NCBI RefSeq assembly: GCF_006538745.1
Contig: NZ_BJLR01000028.1
Coordinates: 60,378 to 124,377, forward strand
DNA from: Cellulomonas cellasea
GTDB lineage: Bacteria; Actinomycetota; Actinomycetes; Actinomycetales; Cellulomonadaceae
Direction of reading: 5' to 3'
Length of the DNA: 64,000 nt
The translations under genes and the position numbers were made by a program. The notes beneath the pieces were generated by a model. That model saw only the letters and a program-made list of their open reading frames with translations, had not been told where the DNA came from and made no database searches. Of this stretch, positions 1 to 12,950 are shown piece after piece; position 1 is the first letter of the stretch, and the number at the start of each line of letters is the position of its first letter.

Positions 1-250
1 AGTACTCGAGCGCGAGCGCCTCGACCTCGGTGCCCACGACCGTCCACTGCACCGACGCCGCGGTCGTGACCATCTGCTGCGTGCGCTGGTGCAGGCCCGC
101 GACATCCTGGAAGTAGCTGTTGAGGCGCGAGCGCAGGCTCTTCGCCTTGCCGACGTAGATGACCCGGCCGTGCTCGTCACGGAAGCGGTAGACGCCCGGG
201 GAGTCGGGGATCTCGCCCGGGGCAGGACGGTAGGTCGCGGGATCGGCCAT
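1..250 (-). CDS. uvrC: UvrC, excinuclease ABC subunit C (5' part only)
   Basis: This is the first 83 codons of UvrC, the subunit that makes both incisions in UvrABC nucleotide excision repair. The rest lies beyond the left edge of the window. The visible protein begins [20 protein letters not shown] and continues with VYRF and [14 protein letters not shown]. These are the GIY-YIG nuclease hallmarks that make the 3' incision. Initiation is at the ATG at 250. There is no Shine-Dalgarno; a TAGGCT hexamer ends six bases upstream, so the mRNA is probably leaderless. uvrA and uvrB lie within 13 kb on the same strand. Confidence 0.93.
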   Translation of the reverse strand, partial: MADPATYRPAPGEIPDSPGVYRFRDEHGRVIYVGKAKSLRSRLNSYFQDVAGLHQRTQQMVTTAASVQWTVVGTEVEALALEY

Positions 251-256
251 GCCCCG

Positions 257-262
257 AGCCTA
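257..262 (-). promoter_or_regulatory. -10 element of uvrC, leaderless type
   Basis: TAGGCT on the minus strand ends 6 nt before the uvrC ATG. This is the spacing expected if transcription starts at the A of the start codon. Confidence 0.5.
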
Positions 263-397
263 AGTCGGGGCGCCCACAGCGGACGTCATGCGTTCGCCGC
301 CGGCGGACGGGCGGCGGACGACTCGCCGGTGGCCGACGACGCCGGGGCAGCGGACGGCGGGCGGCGTCCGTCCGTGCCTCGCTGCGGACGAGGGCGC

Positions 398-403
398 TAG
401 CGT
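398..403 (+). promoter_or_regulatory. -10 element of the OsmC gene, leaderless type
   Basis: TAGCGT lies exactly 6 nt before the ATG at 410, and no ribosome binding site is visible. The same hexamer and spacing precede uvrB, peptidase E and the short reading frame ahead of the FAD oxidoreductase. Confidence 0.5.
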
Positions 404-409
404 GGCCGG

Positions 410-943
410 ATGGGTCCCCTGCACACGTTCGCCGCCGAGGTCGTCTGGACGGGCGCCGGCACGAGCGGCACCACGAGCTACACCGGGTACAGCCGCGATC
501 ACGAGGTGCTGATCGGCGACAAGCCCCCGCTCCCCGGCTCCTCCGACCCCGCGTTCCGGGGCGACCCGGCCCGGTACAGCCCCGAGGAGCTGCTGGTCGC
601 GTCGCTCGCGCAGTGCCACATGCTGTGGTTCCTGCACCTGGCGTCCGCCGCCGGGGTCGTCGTGACGGGCTACCGCGACCGGGCGGGCGGCACGATGCGC
701 GTCGAGGCGGCCGGGCACGGCCAGTTCACCGAGGTCGTCCTGCGGCCGCGCGTGACCGTCGCGGCGGGCACCGCGGACGCCGGCACCGATCTCGCCGACC
801 TGCACGCCCGCGCGCACGAGCACTGCTTCATCGCGCGGTCCGTCAACTTCCCCGTGCGGCACGCGCCGTCCCCGGTGCACGTGGGACCGCCCGCGACGTC
901 GGACGCGCTCCTCGCCGGGGCCCGCGAGGGCGCGCCCGGCTGA
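410..943 (+). CDS. OsmC/Ohr-family thiol peroxidase-like protein
   Basis: A 177-residue cytoplasmic OsmC-family protein. Family members reduce organic or fatty-acid hydroperoxides through a two-cysteine mechanism. Both expected cysteines are present: C69 in LLVASLAQCHMLWFL, the typical OsmC helix, and C139 in HEHCFIARSVNFPV. Length and layout fit the family. It is a lone gene between divergent uvrC and convergent uvrA. The start at 410 is chosen because a TAGCGT -10 lies 6 nt upstream. OsmC and Ohr subfamilies cannot be separated from sequence alone. Confidence 0.85.
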   Translation: MGPLHTFAAEVVWTGAGTSGTTSYTGYSRDHEVLIGDKPPLPGSSDPAFRGDPARYSPEELLVASLAQCHMLWFLHLASAAGVVVTGYRDRAGGTMRVEAAGHGQFTEVVLRPRVTVAAGTADAGTDLADLHARAHEHCFIARSVNFPVRHAPSPVHVGPPATSDALLAGAREGAPG

Positions 944-1026
944 CGTGCCGCGCCTGCGCGCCATCGCCGGTCGACGGCCCGCGCCTCGCGTCCGCGCACC
1001 CCGCGCCGCGGGGAGCGGACGTCACG

Positions 1027-3888
<2,862 letters not shown>

Positions 3889-3918
3889 CCCGACATGCTA
3901 CGTCGACCCTCCGACATG

Positions 3919-3934
3919 CCGCACAGGTGTTCGA
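3919..3934 (-). promoter_or_regulatory. Probable LexA (SOS) box upstream of uvrA
   Basis: The minus strand reads TCGAACACCTGTGCGG. The actinobacterial SOS consensus is TCGAAC-N4-GTTCGA: the first half-site is perfect and the second matches 4 of 6. It ends about 30 nt upstream of the uvrA ATG, a normal place for LexA to block the promoter. uvrA is a classical SOS gene. The assignment rests on one imperfect site. Confidence 0.5.
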
Positions 3935-4007
3935 ACGAACGTGACGGGCGCCACGCCCCGTGTCCCCTCCGCGGGTGCGCCGCCGCCACCTCGCCGATGA
4001 TGGACGG

Positions 4008-5846
4008 ATGCGCCCCCACACTCCCCCGCCGATCGCCGACTACGCGGTCCTCGGCGACGGGTACACAGCCGCGCTCGTCTCCCGCCGCGGCTCGGTCGAC
4101 TGGCTGTGCCTGCCCCGGTTCGACTCCCCCGCGTCCTTCGCCGCGCTGCTCGGCACGCCCGAGCACGGCCGCTGGCTGCTCACGGTGCCCGACGCGAGCG
4201 ACGTGTCGCGCACCTACGTCGAGGACTCGTTCGTCCTGCGGACGACCTACACCTCCCCCACGGGCACCGCGGTCGTGACGGACGCCATGCCGGTCGGCGA
4301 CGGCCGGGCCGACCTCGTCCGGCGCGTCGAGTGCACCGCCGGCACGGTGTCCGTCGAGCACGAGTGGGTCGCGCGCTTCGGGTACGGCGCGATCGTCCCC
4401 TGGGTCCACCACGTGCGCGACTCCGACGGGGAGGAGGCCATCCAGGCGGTCGCCGGGCCCGACTCGCTGCTCCTGCGCGGCGACCGTCTCCCGTCGCCGC
4501 ACGGACGCGTGCACCGCGACGAGTTCGAGCTCGCCGCCGGTGAGAGCGTCGAACTCGCGGTCACCTGGACGCGCTCGTGGGACGAGGTCCCGCGGCGACT
4601 GACGATTCCCGACCGCCTCGAGACGACGCGCGGCGAGTGGGGCGAGTGGGCCAGGCGCTGCGCCTACACCGGCTCCTACCGCCCGCAGGTCGTCCGGTCG
4701 CTGCTCGTGCTGCGGCTGCTCACGCACGCCGAGACCGGCGGGATCGTCGCGGCACCGACCACGTCGCTGCCCGAGGACTTCGGGGGCGAGCGCAACTGGG
4801 ACTACCGGTTCTGCTGGCTGCGGGACGCGGCGATGACCCTCGAGGCGCTGCTCGAGCACGGCTACCGCGACGAGGCGACCGCGTGGCGCGGCTGGCTCCT
4901 GCGGGCCGTCGCGGGCGACCCGGCGGACCTGCAGATCATGTACGGCGTCGACGGCCGCCGCGACCTGCCCGAGCGCACGCTCGACCACCTCCCCGGGTAC
5001 GCCGGGTCGCGCCCGGTCCGCACCGGCAACGCGGCCGTCGGCCAGACGCAGAACGACGTCCTGGGCGAGGTCATGTGCGCGCTGCACGAGGCGCGCGCGG
5101 GCGGGCTCGTCGAGTCGGACGACTCGTGGGCGATGCAGCGCCACCTCGTGCGCGACCTCACGACGCGCTGGCGCACGGCCGACCGCGGCATCTGGGAGGT
5201 CCGGGGCGAGCCGCGCCACTTCACGCACTCGAAGGTCATGTCGTGGGCCGCGCTCGACCGCGCCGTCCGCGCCGTCGAGGAGCACGGCCTGCCGGGCCCG
5301 GTCGACGAGTGGCGCCGCGAGCGGGACGCCGTCCACGCCGATGTCCTCGCGCACGGCTGGGACGAGGGGCTCGGGACGTTCGTGCAGCACTACGGCGCGG
5401 ACCACACCGACGCGTCGCTGCTCCAGATGCTCCAGGTCGGCTTCCTGCCGCCGGACGACCCGCGCATGGTGTCGACGGTCGCCGCGATCCGGCGCGAGCT
5501 CGAGGTCGCGCCCGGCTTCCTCCTGCGCTACCGCGCCGAGCGCACCGACGACGGGCTCGCCGGCAACGAGCACCCGTTCCTCGCGTGCTCGTTCTGGCTC
5601 GCCGACGCGCTCGCGCGCCAGGGCGACGTCGCGGGGGCGAGCACCGTGCTCGACACGCTCACCGGGCTCGGCGGCGAGCTCGGCCTGCTCGCGGAGGAGT
5701 ACGACCCGGTCGAGGGGCGCATGGCCGGCAACTACCCGCAGGCGCTGTCGCACCTCGCGCTCGTGCGGGCGGTCCGCAGCCACGACCGCGCGCTCTCCGG
5801 GGCGGCGCTGCAGCCCGTCGGCACCACGCCGGACGGCGGGTCGTGA
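4008..5846 (+). CDS. Glycoside hydrolase family 15 protein (trehalase/glucoamylase-like)
   Basis: A 612-aa cytoplasmic GH15-type protein with the usual two parts: an N-terminal beta-sandwich (IADYAVLGDGYTAALVSRRG, then GSVDWLCLPRFDSP) and a C-terminal alpha/alpha barrel marked by ERNWDYRFCWLRDAAMTLEA. Actinobacterial relatives include mycobacterial-type alpha,alpha-trehalase and glucan-hydrolysing enzymes, so the substrate is probably trehalose or short alpha-glucans. There is no signal peptide. I chose the ATG at 4008 rather than in-frame starts further upstream because the conserved N-terminus begins directly after it. The downstream MBL gene overlaps its stop codon. Confidence 0.88.
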   Translation: MRPHTPPPIADYAVLGDGYTAALVSRRGSVDWLCLPRFDSPASFAALLGTPEHGRWLLTVPDASDVSRTYVEDSFVLRTTYTSPTGTAVVTDAMPVGDGRADLVRRVECTAGTVSVEHEWVARFGYGAIVPWVHHVRDSDGEEAIQAVAGPDSLLLRGDRLPSPHGRVHRDEFELAAGESVELAVTWTRSWDEVPRRLTIPDRLETTRGEWGEWARRCAYTGSYRPQVVRSLLVLRLLTHAETGGIVAAPTTSLPEDFGGERNWDYRFCWLRDAAMTLEALLEHGYRDEATAWRGWLLRAVAGDPADLQIMYGVDGRRDLPERTLDHLPGYAGSRPVRTGNAAVGQTQNDVLGEVMCALHEARAGGLVESDDSWAMQRHLVRDLTTRWRTADRGIWEVRGEPRHFTHSKVMSWAALDRAVRAVEEHGLPGPVDEWRRERDAVHADVLAHGWDEGLGTFVQHYGADHTDASLLQMLQVGFLPPDDPRMVSTVAAIRRELEVAPGFLLRYRAERTDDGLAGNEHPFLACSFWLADALARQGDVAGASTVLDTLTGLGGELGLLAEEYDPVEGRMAGNYPQALSHLALVRAVRSHDRALSGAALQPVGTTPDGGS

Positions 5847-6550
5847 CGTACACGGGCGACGTGCGCCCCGGCGACCCGGCGGACGTGCGCGAGCTCGACG
5901 AGGTCGTGCTGCGCAAGCTGGCGGTGGGGCCGGCGGCGAACAACGCCTACCTGCTCACGTGCCGGCGCAGCGGCGCGCAGCTGCTCGTCGACGCGGCCGA
6001 CGAGCCGGAGCGGCTCGCCGCGCTCCTGCGCGACGCCTCCGCGGGGTCGCGGCTCGACCTCGTGGTGACGACGCACCAGCACGCGGACCACCACCGCGCG
6101 CTCGCCTCGGTCGTCGCGCTCACGGGCGCACCCGTGGCGGCCGGGGACGCCGACGCCGACGCGATCGCCGCCGCGACCGGGGTCCACGTGCAGCGCCGGC
6201 TGCACCACGGCGACACGCTGACGCTCGGGCACCTCGTGCTCGAGGTGGTCGCGCTGCGCGGCCACACCCCCGGCTCGGTCGCCCTCGTCTACCGCGAGCC
6301 CGAGCACGTGCACGCGGACGGCGCCGTCGCGGGCCGGGCACACCTGCTGACCGGCGACTCGCTGTTCCCGGGCGGTGTGGGCGCGACGGGCGGTGACGAG
6401 GCCCGGTTCACGGCGCTGTACCGCGACGTCGTCGAGCGCGTGTTCGAGCGGTTCGGCGACGACTCGTGGGTCTACCCGGGTCACGGCGCCGACACGACCC
6501 TCGGCGTCGAGCGCCCGCACCTCGCCGAGTGGCGCGCCCGCGGCTGGTGA
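5843..6550 (+). CDS. MBL-fold metallo-hydrolase (glyoxalase II-like)
   Basis: A 235-aa metallo-beta-lactamase-fold hydrolase. The metal-binding set is complete: THQHADHH at about residues 77-84, a third His in LRGHTPGS near 143, the bridging Asp in LTGDSLFPGG near 173 and a final His in WVYPGHG near 213. This pattern is typical of glyoxalase II-like hydrolases, but the natural substrate is not evident. The GTG start overlaps the TGA of the GH15 gene (GTGA), so the two genes are probably translationally coupled. Confidence 0.82.
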   Translation: MTYTGDVRPGDPADVRELDEVVLRKLAVGPAANNAYLLTCRRSGAQLLVDAADEPERLAALLRDASAGSRLDLVVTTHQHADHHRALASVVALTGAPVAAGDADADAIAAATGVHVQRRLHHGDTLTLGHLVLEVVALRGHTPGSVALVYREPEHVHADGAVAGRAHLLTGDSLFPGGVGATGGDEARFTALYRDVVERVFERFGDDSWVYPGHGADTTLGVERPHLAEWRARGW

Positions 6551-6586
6551 GCGCGCAGGCCGAGGGACCGGCGCGGCGTCGTGCGG

Positions 6587-6592
6587 CAGGAT
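6587..6592 (+). promoter_or_regulatory. -10-like element of the YciI gene, leaderless type
   Basis: CAGGAT ends 6 nt before the ATG at 6599. coaE has the same hexamer and spacing. No ribosome binding site is visible. Confidence 0.35.
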
Positions 6593-6598
6593 GGCGCC

Positions 6599-6895
6599 AT
6601 GTCGATCTTCGCCGTGCAGTACACCTATGACGAGCGCCGGGACCAGCAGGACGCGGTCCGCCCCGAGCACCGGACCTACCTGCGCGGGCTCGCGGAGCAG
6701 GGCATCCTCCTCGCCTCGGGGCCGTGGGCCGACGGCGAGCCGGGTGCGCTGCTCGTCTTCCGCACCGACGACGCCGGGACGCTCGAGCAGCTGCTCACGG
6801 CCGACCCGTTCGCGCGCGAGGGGCTGATCTCCTCCACGACCGTGCGGGGCTGGAACGTCGTCATCGGCGGCTGGCCGGAGCCCGCTCCGCTCTGA
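6599..6895 (+). CDS. YciI-family protein
   Basis: A 98-aa protein of the YciI / YCII-related family, a small alpha-beta (ferredoxin-like) fold with a conserved His-Asp pair of uncertain enzymatic role. Visible family features are the start MSIFAVQYTYDERRD, the central GILLASGPWADGEPGALLVF, and the DPFAREGL loop followed by RGWNVVIG. The ATG at 6599 is preferred over a slightly longer reading because the family N-terminus starts exactly there. Function is unassigned. Confidence 0.78.
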   Translation: MSIFAVQYTYDERRDQQDAVRPEHRTYLRGLAEQGILLASGPWADGEPGALLVFRTDDAGTLEQLLTADPFAREGLISSTTVRGWNVVIGGWPEPAPL

Positions 6896-7072
6896 CGGTG
6901 CCGTGCGTCCGTCGAGCACCGTGCGCCGGGCGCTCGCCGTCACCCTCGCCGGGCCACGCGGTCGGCGCCGCCGTCTCCGCCGGTGCGCGAGCAGCACGGA
7001 GCCCGGCGCCGGACCCGGGCCGACCCCACGGCGGACGCAGGCTCCGGCGCACCGCCCTGGCCGACGGTGGGC

Positions 7073-7078
7073 TAGCGT
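7073..7078 (+). promoter_or_regulatory. -10 element 6 nt before a GTG-started leader reading frame
   Basis: TAGCGT at 7073-7078 lies 6 nt before the GTG at 7085. This predicts an mRNA whose first codon is that GTG rather than the ATG of the FAD oxidoreductase 35 nt further on. Confidence 0.5.
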
Positions 7079-7084
7079 CAGCGC

Positions 7085-7123
7085 GTGCCCGACGTCCGCC
7101 GCCCCGCCCGGTCCGGTCGATGA
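7085..7123 (+). CDS. Possible 12-codon leader peptide coupled to the FAD oxidoreductase
   Basis: GTG at 7085 opens a 12-codon frame (VPDVRRPARSGR) ending with TGA at 7121-7123. The stop overlaps the ATG of the next gene as ATGA. With the -10 element 6 nt before the GTG, ribosomes would load on a leaderless mRNA, read this mini-frame and re-initiate at the overlapping ATG. The oxidoreductase has no Shine-Dalgarno of its own, which fits. The peptide may have no function beyond coupling. Confidence 0.45.
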   Translation: MPDVRRPARSGR

Positions 7124-8352
7124 GCACGGCCACCGTGATCGGCGGCGGACCCGCGGGACTGGTCGCCGCCGAGGAGCTGGCCCGCGCGGGTGTGACGGTC
7201 ACGGTCTACGACCGGATGCCGTCCCCCGCCCGCAAGCTCCTGCTCGCGGGTCACGGCGGGCTGAACATCACGCACTCCGAGCCCCGTGAGCCGTTCGTCG
7301 CGCGGTACGGCGCGGCCGCCGACCGGCTCGCGCCGATGCTCGGGGTCTTCGGCCCGCAGGACCTGCGCGACTGGTGCGCGGGCCTCGGCGAGCCGACGTT
7401 CGTCGGTTCGAGCGGGCGGGTCTTCCCGCGGTCCTTCCGGGCGACGCCGCTGGTCCGCGCATGGCTCGCGCGGCTCGCGGACCTCGGCGTGCGCATCGAG
7501 CGGCGGCACCGGTGGGTCGGCTGGACCGGGCGCCCGGGCGGCCTGCGGTTCGCCGACGCCGGCGGCGCCGACGTCGAGGTCGTGAGCGACGCGGCGGTCT
7601 TCGCGCTCGGGGGCGCGTCGTGGCCGCGGCTGGGCTCGGACGGCGGGTGGATCGACCCGTTCTCGGAGCGGGGCGTCGCGGTGGCACCGATGCGACCCGC
7701 GAACGTCGGGGTGCGCGTCGGGTGGACCGGCACGTTCGCGGACCGGTTCGAGGGGACGCCGGTGAAGCACGTCACCCTGACCGTCCGCGGCGCCGGCCGG
7801 TCCGTGCGCGGCGACGCGATGGTGACCCGGAGCGGCCTCGAGGGCGGCCCGGTCTACGCGCTCGGCGCCGCGATCCGCGACGCGCTCGACGCCGAGGGGC
7901 GGAGCGTGCTCGAGGTGGACCTGCGCCCCGACGCCACGGTCGAGCAGCTCACCGCCCGGCTCGAGGACCGCCGCCGACCCAAGGACTCCGGCTCGACCTG
8001 GCTGCGCCGCGCGATCAGCCTGGACCCCGTCGGCGTGGCCCTCGTGCGCGAGTCGGCCGGCGGCGCCCTGCCGCGTGACGCCGCCGAGGCGGCCGCGCTG
8101 GTCAAGGCCGTGCCGGTGGTCGTGACGGCGACGATGCCCATCGAGCGGGCGATCTCGTCGGCGGGCGGCATCGGGTGGGCGGAGGTCGACGAGTCGCTCA
8201 TGCTGCGCCGGCTGCCGGGCACGTTCGTCGCGGGCGAGATGCTCGACTGGGAGGCGCCCACGGGTGGCTACCTGCTGCAGGCGTCCTTCAGCACCGGCGT
8301 CGTCGCCGGGCGCGGTGCGGCGGCCTGGCTCGCCGGCTCGGTCCGCGACTGA
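7120..8352 (+). CDS. HI0933-like NAD(P)/FAD-dependent oxidoreductase (BaiN/RdsA family)
   Basis: A 410-aa flavoprotein of the HI0933-like family. The N-terminal FAD-binding motif VIGGGPAGLVAAEELARAG is followed by YDRMPSPARKLLLAGHGG, LNITHSEP and LGGASWPRLGSDGGW, all typical of this group. The C-terminus closes the fold with FVAGEMLDWEAPTGGYLLQA. Characterised relatives reduce various substrates, so the role here is open. The ATG at 7120 overlaps the stop of a 12-codon leader frame. Confidence 0.85.
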   Translation: MSTATVIGGGPAGLVAAEELARAGVTVTVYDRMPSPARKLLLAGHGGLNITHSEPREPFVARYGAAADRLAPMLGVFGPQDLRDWCAGLGEPTFVGSSGRVFPRSFRATPLVRAWLARLADLGVRIERRHRWVGWTGRPGGLRFADAGGADVEVVSDAAVFALGGASWPRLGSDGGWIDPFSERGVAVAPMRPANVGVRVGWTGTFADRFEGTPVKHVTLTVRGAGRSVRGDAMVTRSGLEGGPVYALGAAIRDALDAEGRSVLEVDLRPDATVEQLTARLEDRRRPKDSGSTWLRRAISLDPVGVALVRESAGGALPRDAAEAAALVKAVPVVVTATMPIERAISSAGGIGWAEVDESLMLRRLPGTFVAGEMLDWEAPTGGYLLQASFSTGVVAGRGAAAWLAGSVRD

Positions 8353-8425
8353 CCGGTCCCGGCGACCGGTACGGCGCGACGGCCCGACGCGTCGCCGCCC
8401 GCCGTCGGGGCCCTCGCCGCCGGTC

Positions 8426-9163
8426 TCAGCGCCGCGCAGGGAGCCGGCGTGGCTCGAGGCGCTCCTCGACGGCCCCGTCCCCCTCGCGCCGCACCACGTA
8501 CGCCGCGGCCGGGCCCGGGCGCTCGGACACCGCCTCGACGAGGTCGGTCCCCTGGTAGACCAGCCCCACGCCGTCGTCGGTGCAGTGCGTCGTCGGCAGG
8601 GTCCCGTCGGCGACGAGCTCGTGCACGAGCGGGCGGCGCCGCGCCTCCGAGTCGTAGTGCACGCCGTTGCCGTAGGGCAGCAGCGCCAGACCGTTGGTGA
8701 CCGGCCGCAGCTCGGGGCCGAACGAGTCGGTCGTCCCGCCGACGTACCAGCAGATCGAGCCCGCGCTCACGCCCGCGAGGACCACCCCGGCCTCCCACAC
8801 CCGGCGCAGGATCGCGTCGAGCCCGTGCACGCGCCACACGGCGAGCAGGTTCGCGACCGAGCCGCCGCCGACCCACACGACGTCCTGGGCCAGCAGGTGC
8901 CCCTCGACGTCGTCGACGTTCGGCATCGAGAAGAGCGTCAGGTGCGTGAGCTCGACCCCGGCCACCTGCGCGGCGTCCTGCAGGTCCGCCCGGCCCCACG
9001 CCTGGTCGCCGCCCGCGGTGCCGAGGTGGCACACGCGCGGCCGGCCGGCGGGACCCGCGAGCTCGACGGCGTGGTGCACGAGGGGTCCGAGCTCGAGCCG
9101 GGTGCGCCGGCCGGCCACGTAGCCGCCCGAGGTCGCGACGATGGTCGGGGTGTTCGCTGTCAT
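8426..9163 (-). CDS. Peptidase E (S51 family serine dipeptidase-like)
   Basis: A 245-aa cytoplasmic S51-family protein. The nucleophile elbow GVSAGSICW places the catalytic Ser near residue 133, and the preceding WVGGGSVANLL is the usual glycine-rich strand. PepE enzymes cleave Asp-X dipeptides, while close relatives are cyanophycinases; the size and N-terminus (TIVATSGGYVAGRR) resemble actinobacterial PepE-like proteins. Transcription is probably leaderless, with TAGCGT 6 nt before the ATG. It is convergent with the FAD gene. Confidence 0.8.
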   Translation of the reverse strand: MTANTPTIVATSGGYVAGRRTRLELGPLVHHAVELAGPAGRPRVCHLGTAGGDQAWGRADLQDAAQVAGVELTHLTLFSMPNVDDVEGHLLAQDVVWVGGGSVANLLAVWRVHGLDAILRRVWEAGVVLAGVSAGSICWYVGGTTDSFGPELRPVTNGLALLPYGNGVHYDSEARRRPLVHELVADGTLPTTHCTDDGVGLVYQGTDLVEAVSERPGPAAAYVVRREGDGAVEERLEPRRLPARR

Positions 9164-9169
9164 GCCGGA

Positions 9170-9175
9170 ACGCTA
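9170..9175 (-). promoter_or_regulatory. -10 element of the peptidase E gene, leaderless type
   Basis: TAGCGT on the minus strand ends exactly 6 nt before the ATG at 9163. Confidence 0.5.
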
Positions 9176-9279
9176 GCGCCCCGGCTCGCCGGATCCCCGG
9201 CACCCGAGGCACCGAAGACGCTCGACGTTGCGTCCGGTCGTACCCCGGACGTCGGACCCCGGACGCCGGCGCAGACGCG

Positions 9280-9319
9280 GGCGCCCGCCCGGCCGCTGCT
9301 CGCAGGCCGGACGGGCGCC
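9280..9319 (-). terminator. Hairpin downstream of the TerC-family gene
   Basis: Inverted repeat with arms 9280-9294 and 9305-9319 (GGCGCCCGCCCGGCC pairing with GGCCGGACGGGCGCC, one mismatch). It lies about 34 nt past the TerC stop. GC-rich and without a long T-run, as is usual in actinomycetes. Confidence 0.5.
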
Positions 9320-9352
9320 AGGTCGTCGCTCGCTCGAGCGCGGGTCGCGACG

Positions 9353-10411
9353 TCAGCTCGTGGAGCTCGACGCCCCGACCTGGTCGTCGTCGCGGCCGGT
9401 GCCGTCGCCGCCGGCCTCGACGCGGTTGGCGTCGCTGCGCGTCTTGAGCAGGCTCGCGACCGTCGCGACGGCGAGCGTCGCCAGGATGACGGACAGCGAG
9501 AGCCACGTGGGGATCTCCGGGGCCCAGTGGAACGGCTGCCCCCCGTTGACGAACGTGAGCTCGTTGGTGTGCATGGCGTGCAGCACGAGCTTCACGCCGA
9601 TGAAGCCGAGGATGACCGACAGTCCCTGCGACAGGTACACGAGCCGCTCGAGCAGCCCGCCGAGCAGGAAGTAGAGCTGCCGCAGGCCGAGGAGGGCGAA
9701 CGCGTTCGTCGTGAAGACGAGGTACGGCTCCTGCGTGAGGCCGTAGATCGCGGGGATCGAGTCGAGCGCGAACAGGATGTCGGTGCTGCCGATCGCCGCC
9801 ATCACGAGGAGCATCGGCGTGACGAGGCGCTTGCCGTCGATCACGACGGTGAGGCGGTCGCCGTGGTACTTCTCCGTCGTCGGCAGGACCCGCTTGAGCG
9901 CGCGGACGGCGAGGCTGTCCTTCTCCTCGGCGGCCTCGTGCTCGACGTCGCCGTCGTGCTTCTCGCGCGCCAGCTTGATCGCGGTGTAGATCAGGAAGCC
10001 GCCGAACACGTAGAAGACCCAGGACCACTCCTCGATCGCCGCGGCGCCGAGGAGGATGAACACGGTCCGCAGCACGAGCGCGATCACGACGCCGACGAGC
10101 AGGACCTTCTGCTGGTACGCCCTCGGGACCGCGAACTTCGTCATGATGATGAGGAAGACGAACAGGTTGTCGACCGAGAGGCTCTTCTCGGTGACGTAGC
10201 CGGCGAAGTACTCGCCGCCGAACGTCCAGCCGGACACCACCCCGACGCCGACCCCGAACAGGATCGCGATCGCGACGTAGAAGATCGACCACGTCGCGGA
10301 CTCGCGGAAGGTCGGCTCGTGCGGCTTGCGCACGTGGGCGAAGAAGTCGAACAGGATCATGCCGACGACGAGCGCGGTCGTCGCGCCCCAGACCCACAGG
10401 GGAACAGACAC
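9353..10411 (-). CDS. TerC/Alx-family integral membrane protein (probable manganese exporter)
   Basis: A 352-aa polytopic membrane protein of the TerC family. The conserved acidic motifs in membrane segments are present: FDFFAHVRKPHEPTF, EKSLSVDNLFVFLIIM (the TerC signature) and STDILFALDSIPAI. About nine hydrophobic segments are visible and the C-terminal tail is hydrophilic. Family members MntP-like/Alx/YkoY export Mn2+, and this gene sits behind an apparent Mn2+ riboswitch. I chose the GTG at 10411 over a TTG seven codons upstream because GGAGGTG lies 5 nt before it, and that Shine-Dalgarno is the one sequestered by the leader hairpin. Confidence 0.88.
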   Translation of the reverse strand: MSVPLWVWGATTALVVGMILFDFFAHVRKPHEPTFRESATWSIFYVAIAILFGVGVGVVSGWTFGGEYFAGYVTEKSLSVDNLFVFLIIMTKFAVPRAYQQKVLLVGVVIALVLRTVFILLGAAAIEEWSWVFYVFGGFLIYTAIKLAREKHDGDVEHEAAEEKDSLAVRALKRVLPTTEKYHGDRLTVVIDGKRLVTPMLLVMAAIGSTDILFALDSIPAIYGLTQEPYLVFTTNAFALLGLRQLYFLLGGLLERLVYLSQGLSVILGFIGVKLVLHAMHTNELTFVNGGQPFHWAPEIPTWLSLSVILATLAVATVASLLKTRSDANRVEAGGDGTGRDDDQVGASSSTS

Positions 10412-10417
10412 AGGTAC

Positions 10418-10447
10418 ACCTCCGGTACACAACTGGGTACCGGAGGT
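10418..10447 (-). promoter_or_regulatory. Anti-Shine-Dalgarno sequestering hairpin of the TerC leader
   Basis: Perfect 11-bp inverted repeat: ACCTCCGGTAC (minus strand, 10447-10437) and GTACCGGAGGT (10428-10418), with an 8-nt loop. The downstream arm contains the TerC Shine-Dalgarno. The upstream arm contains the 3' strand of aptamer stem P1. The two pairings are therefore mutually exclusive, which implies translation-on when the ligand is bound. Confidence 0.75.
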
Positions 10448-10548
10448 CTCTCCCTGTCCCGACGCTCGGCGTCCGGACCGACGCGACCGGGCCGACTACG
10501 GAGTCGACCGTGATGACGAGCGCGTCGTGGCGGGATACTCCCCTCCAA
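10436..10548 (-). promoter_or_regulatory. yybP-ykoY family (Mn2+) riboswitch controlling the TerC gene
   Basis: On the minus strand the leader has the 5' element GGAGGGGAGTATCCC (from 10546) and the 3' element GGGAGAGACCTCC (to 10442). These are the two conserved loop regions of the yybP-ykoY aptamer, with a GTCATCACGGTCGACTCC arm between them. P1 pairs GGAGG (10542-10546) with CCTCC (10442-10446). The family senses Mn2+ and typically controls TerC, MntP or P-type ATPase genes. The call is from motif recognition, not a covariance search. Confidence 0.82.
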
Positions 10549-10754
10549 CGTGGTCGAGCATAAGCGATGCCGGCGACCCGACGCACGGCGGGCGCCGGGG
10601 ACCTGGGTCACACCTGCCGGACGTGGGCGGCCGACGACGGCGTCGCCACGGGTGGGCGAGTCCCTCCGGGCACGCGGACGACGGCCTCGTGGCGGGGGAC
10701 CACGGCGGCGCCCCGAGTGGACGACGCCGTTGACGCGGGCGGCCTCTCCCCCGG

Positions 10755-12860
<2,106 letters not shown>

Positions 12861-12866
12861 GGCTCT

Positions 12867-12872
12867 ACGCTA
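12867..12872 (-). promoter_or_regulatory. -10 element of uvrB, leaderless type
   Basis: TAGCGT on the minus strand ends 6 nt before the uvrB ATG. Confidence 0.5.
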
Positions 12873-12950
12873 CGTCGCCCCACCCACACGGACCGTGCCC
12901 GGGCCCGGTCGTTCGCCGAGGGCGCGACGCGGTGTCCCCGCCCGACCCCG

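Noticed and set aside
12873..12930. LexA box upstream of uvrB
   Set aside because: Only a weak half-site (GCGAACGACC) is visible; no second half at the right distance.
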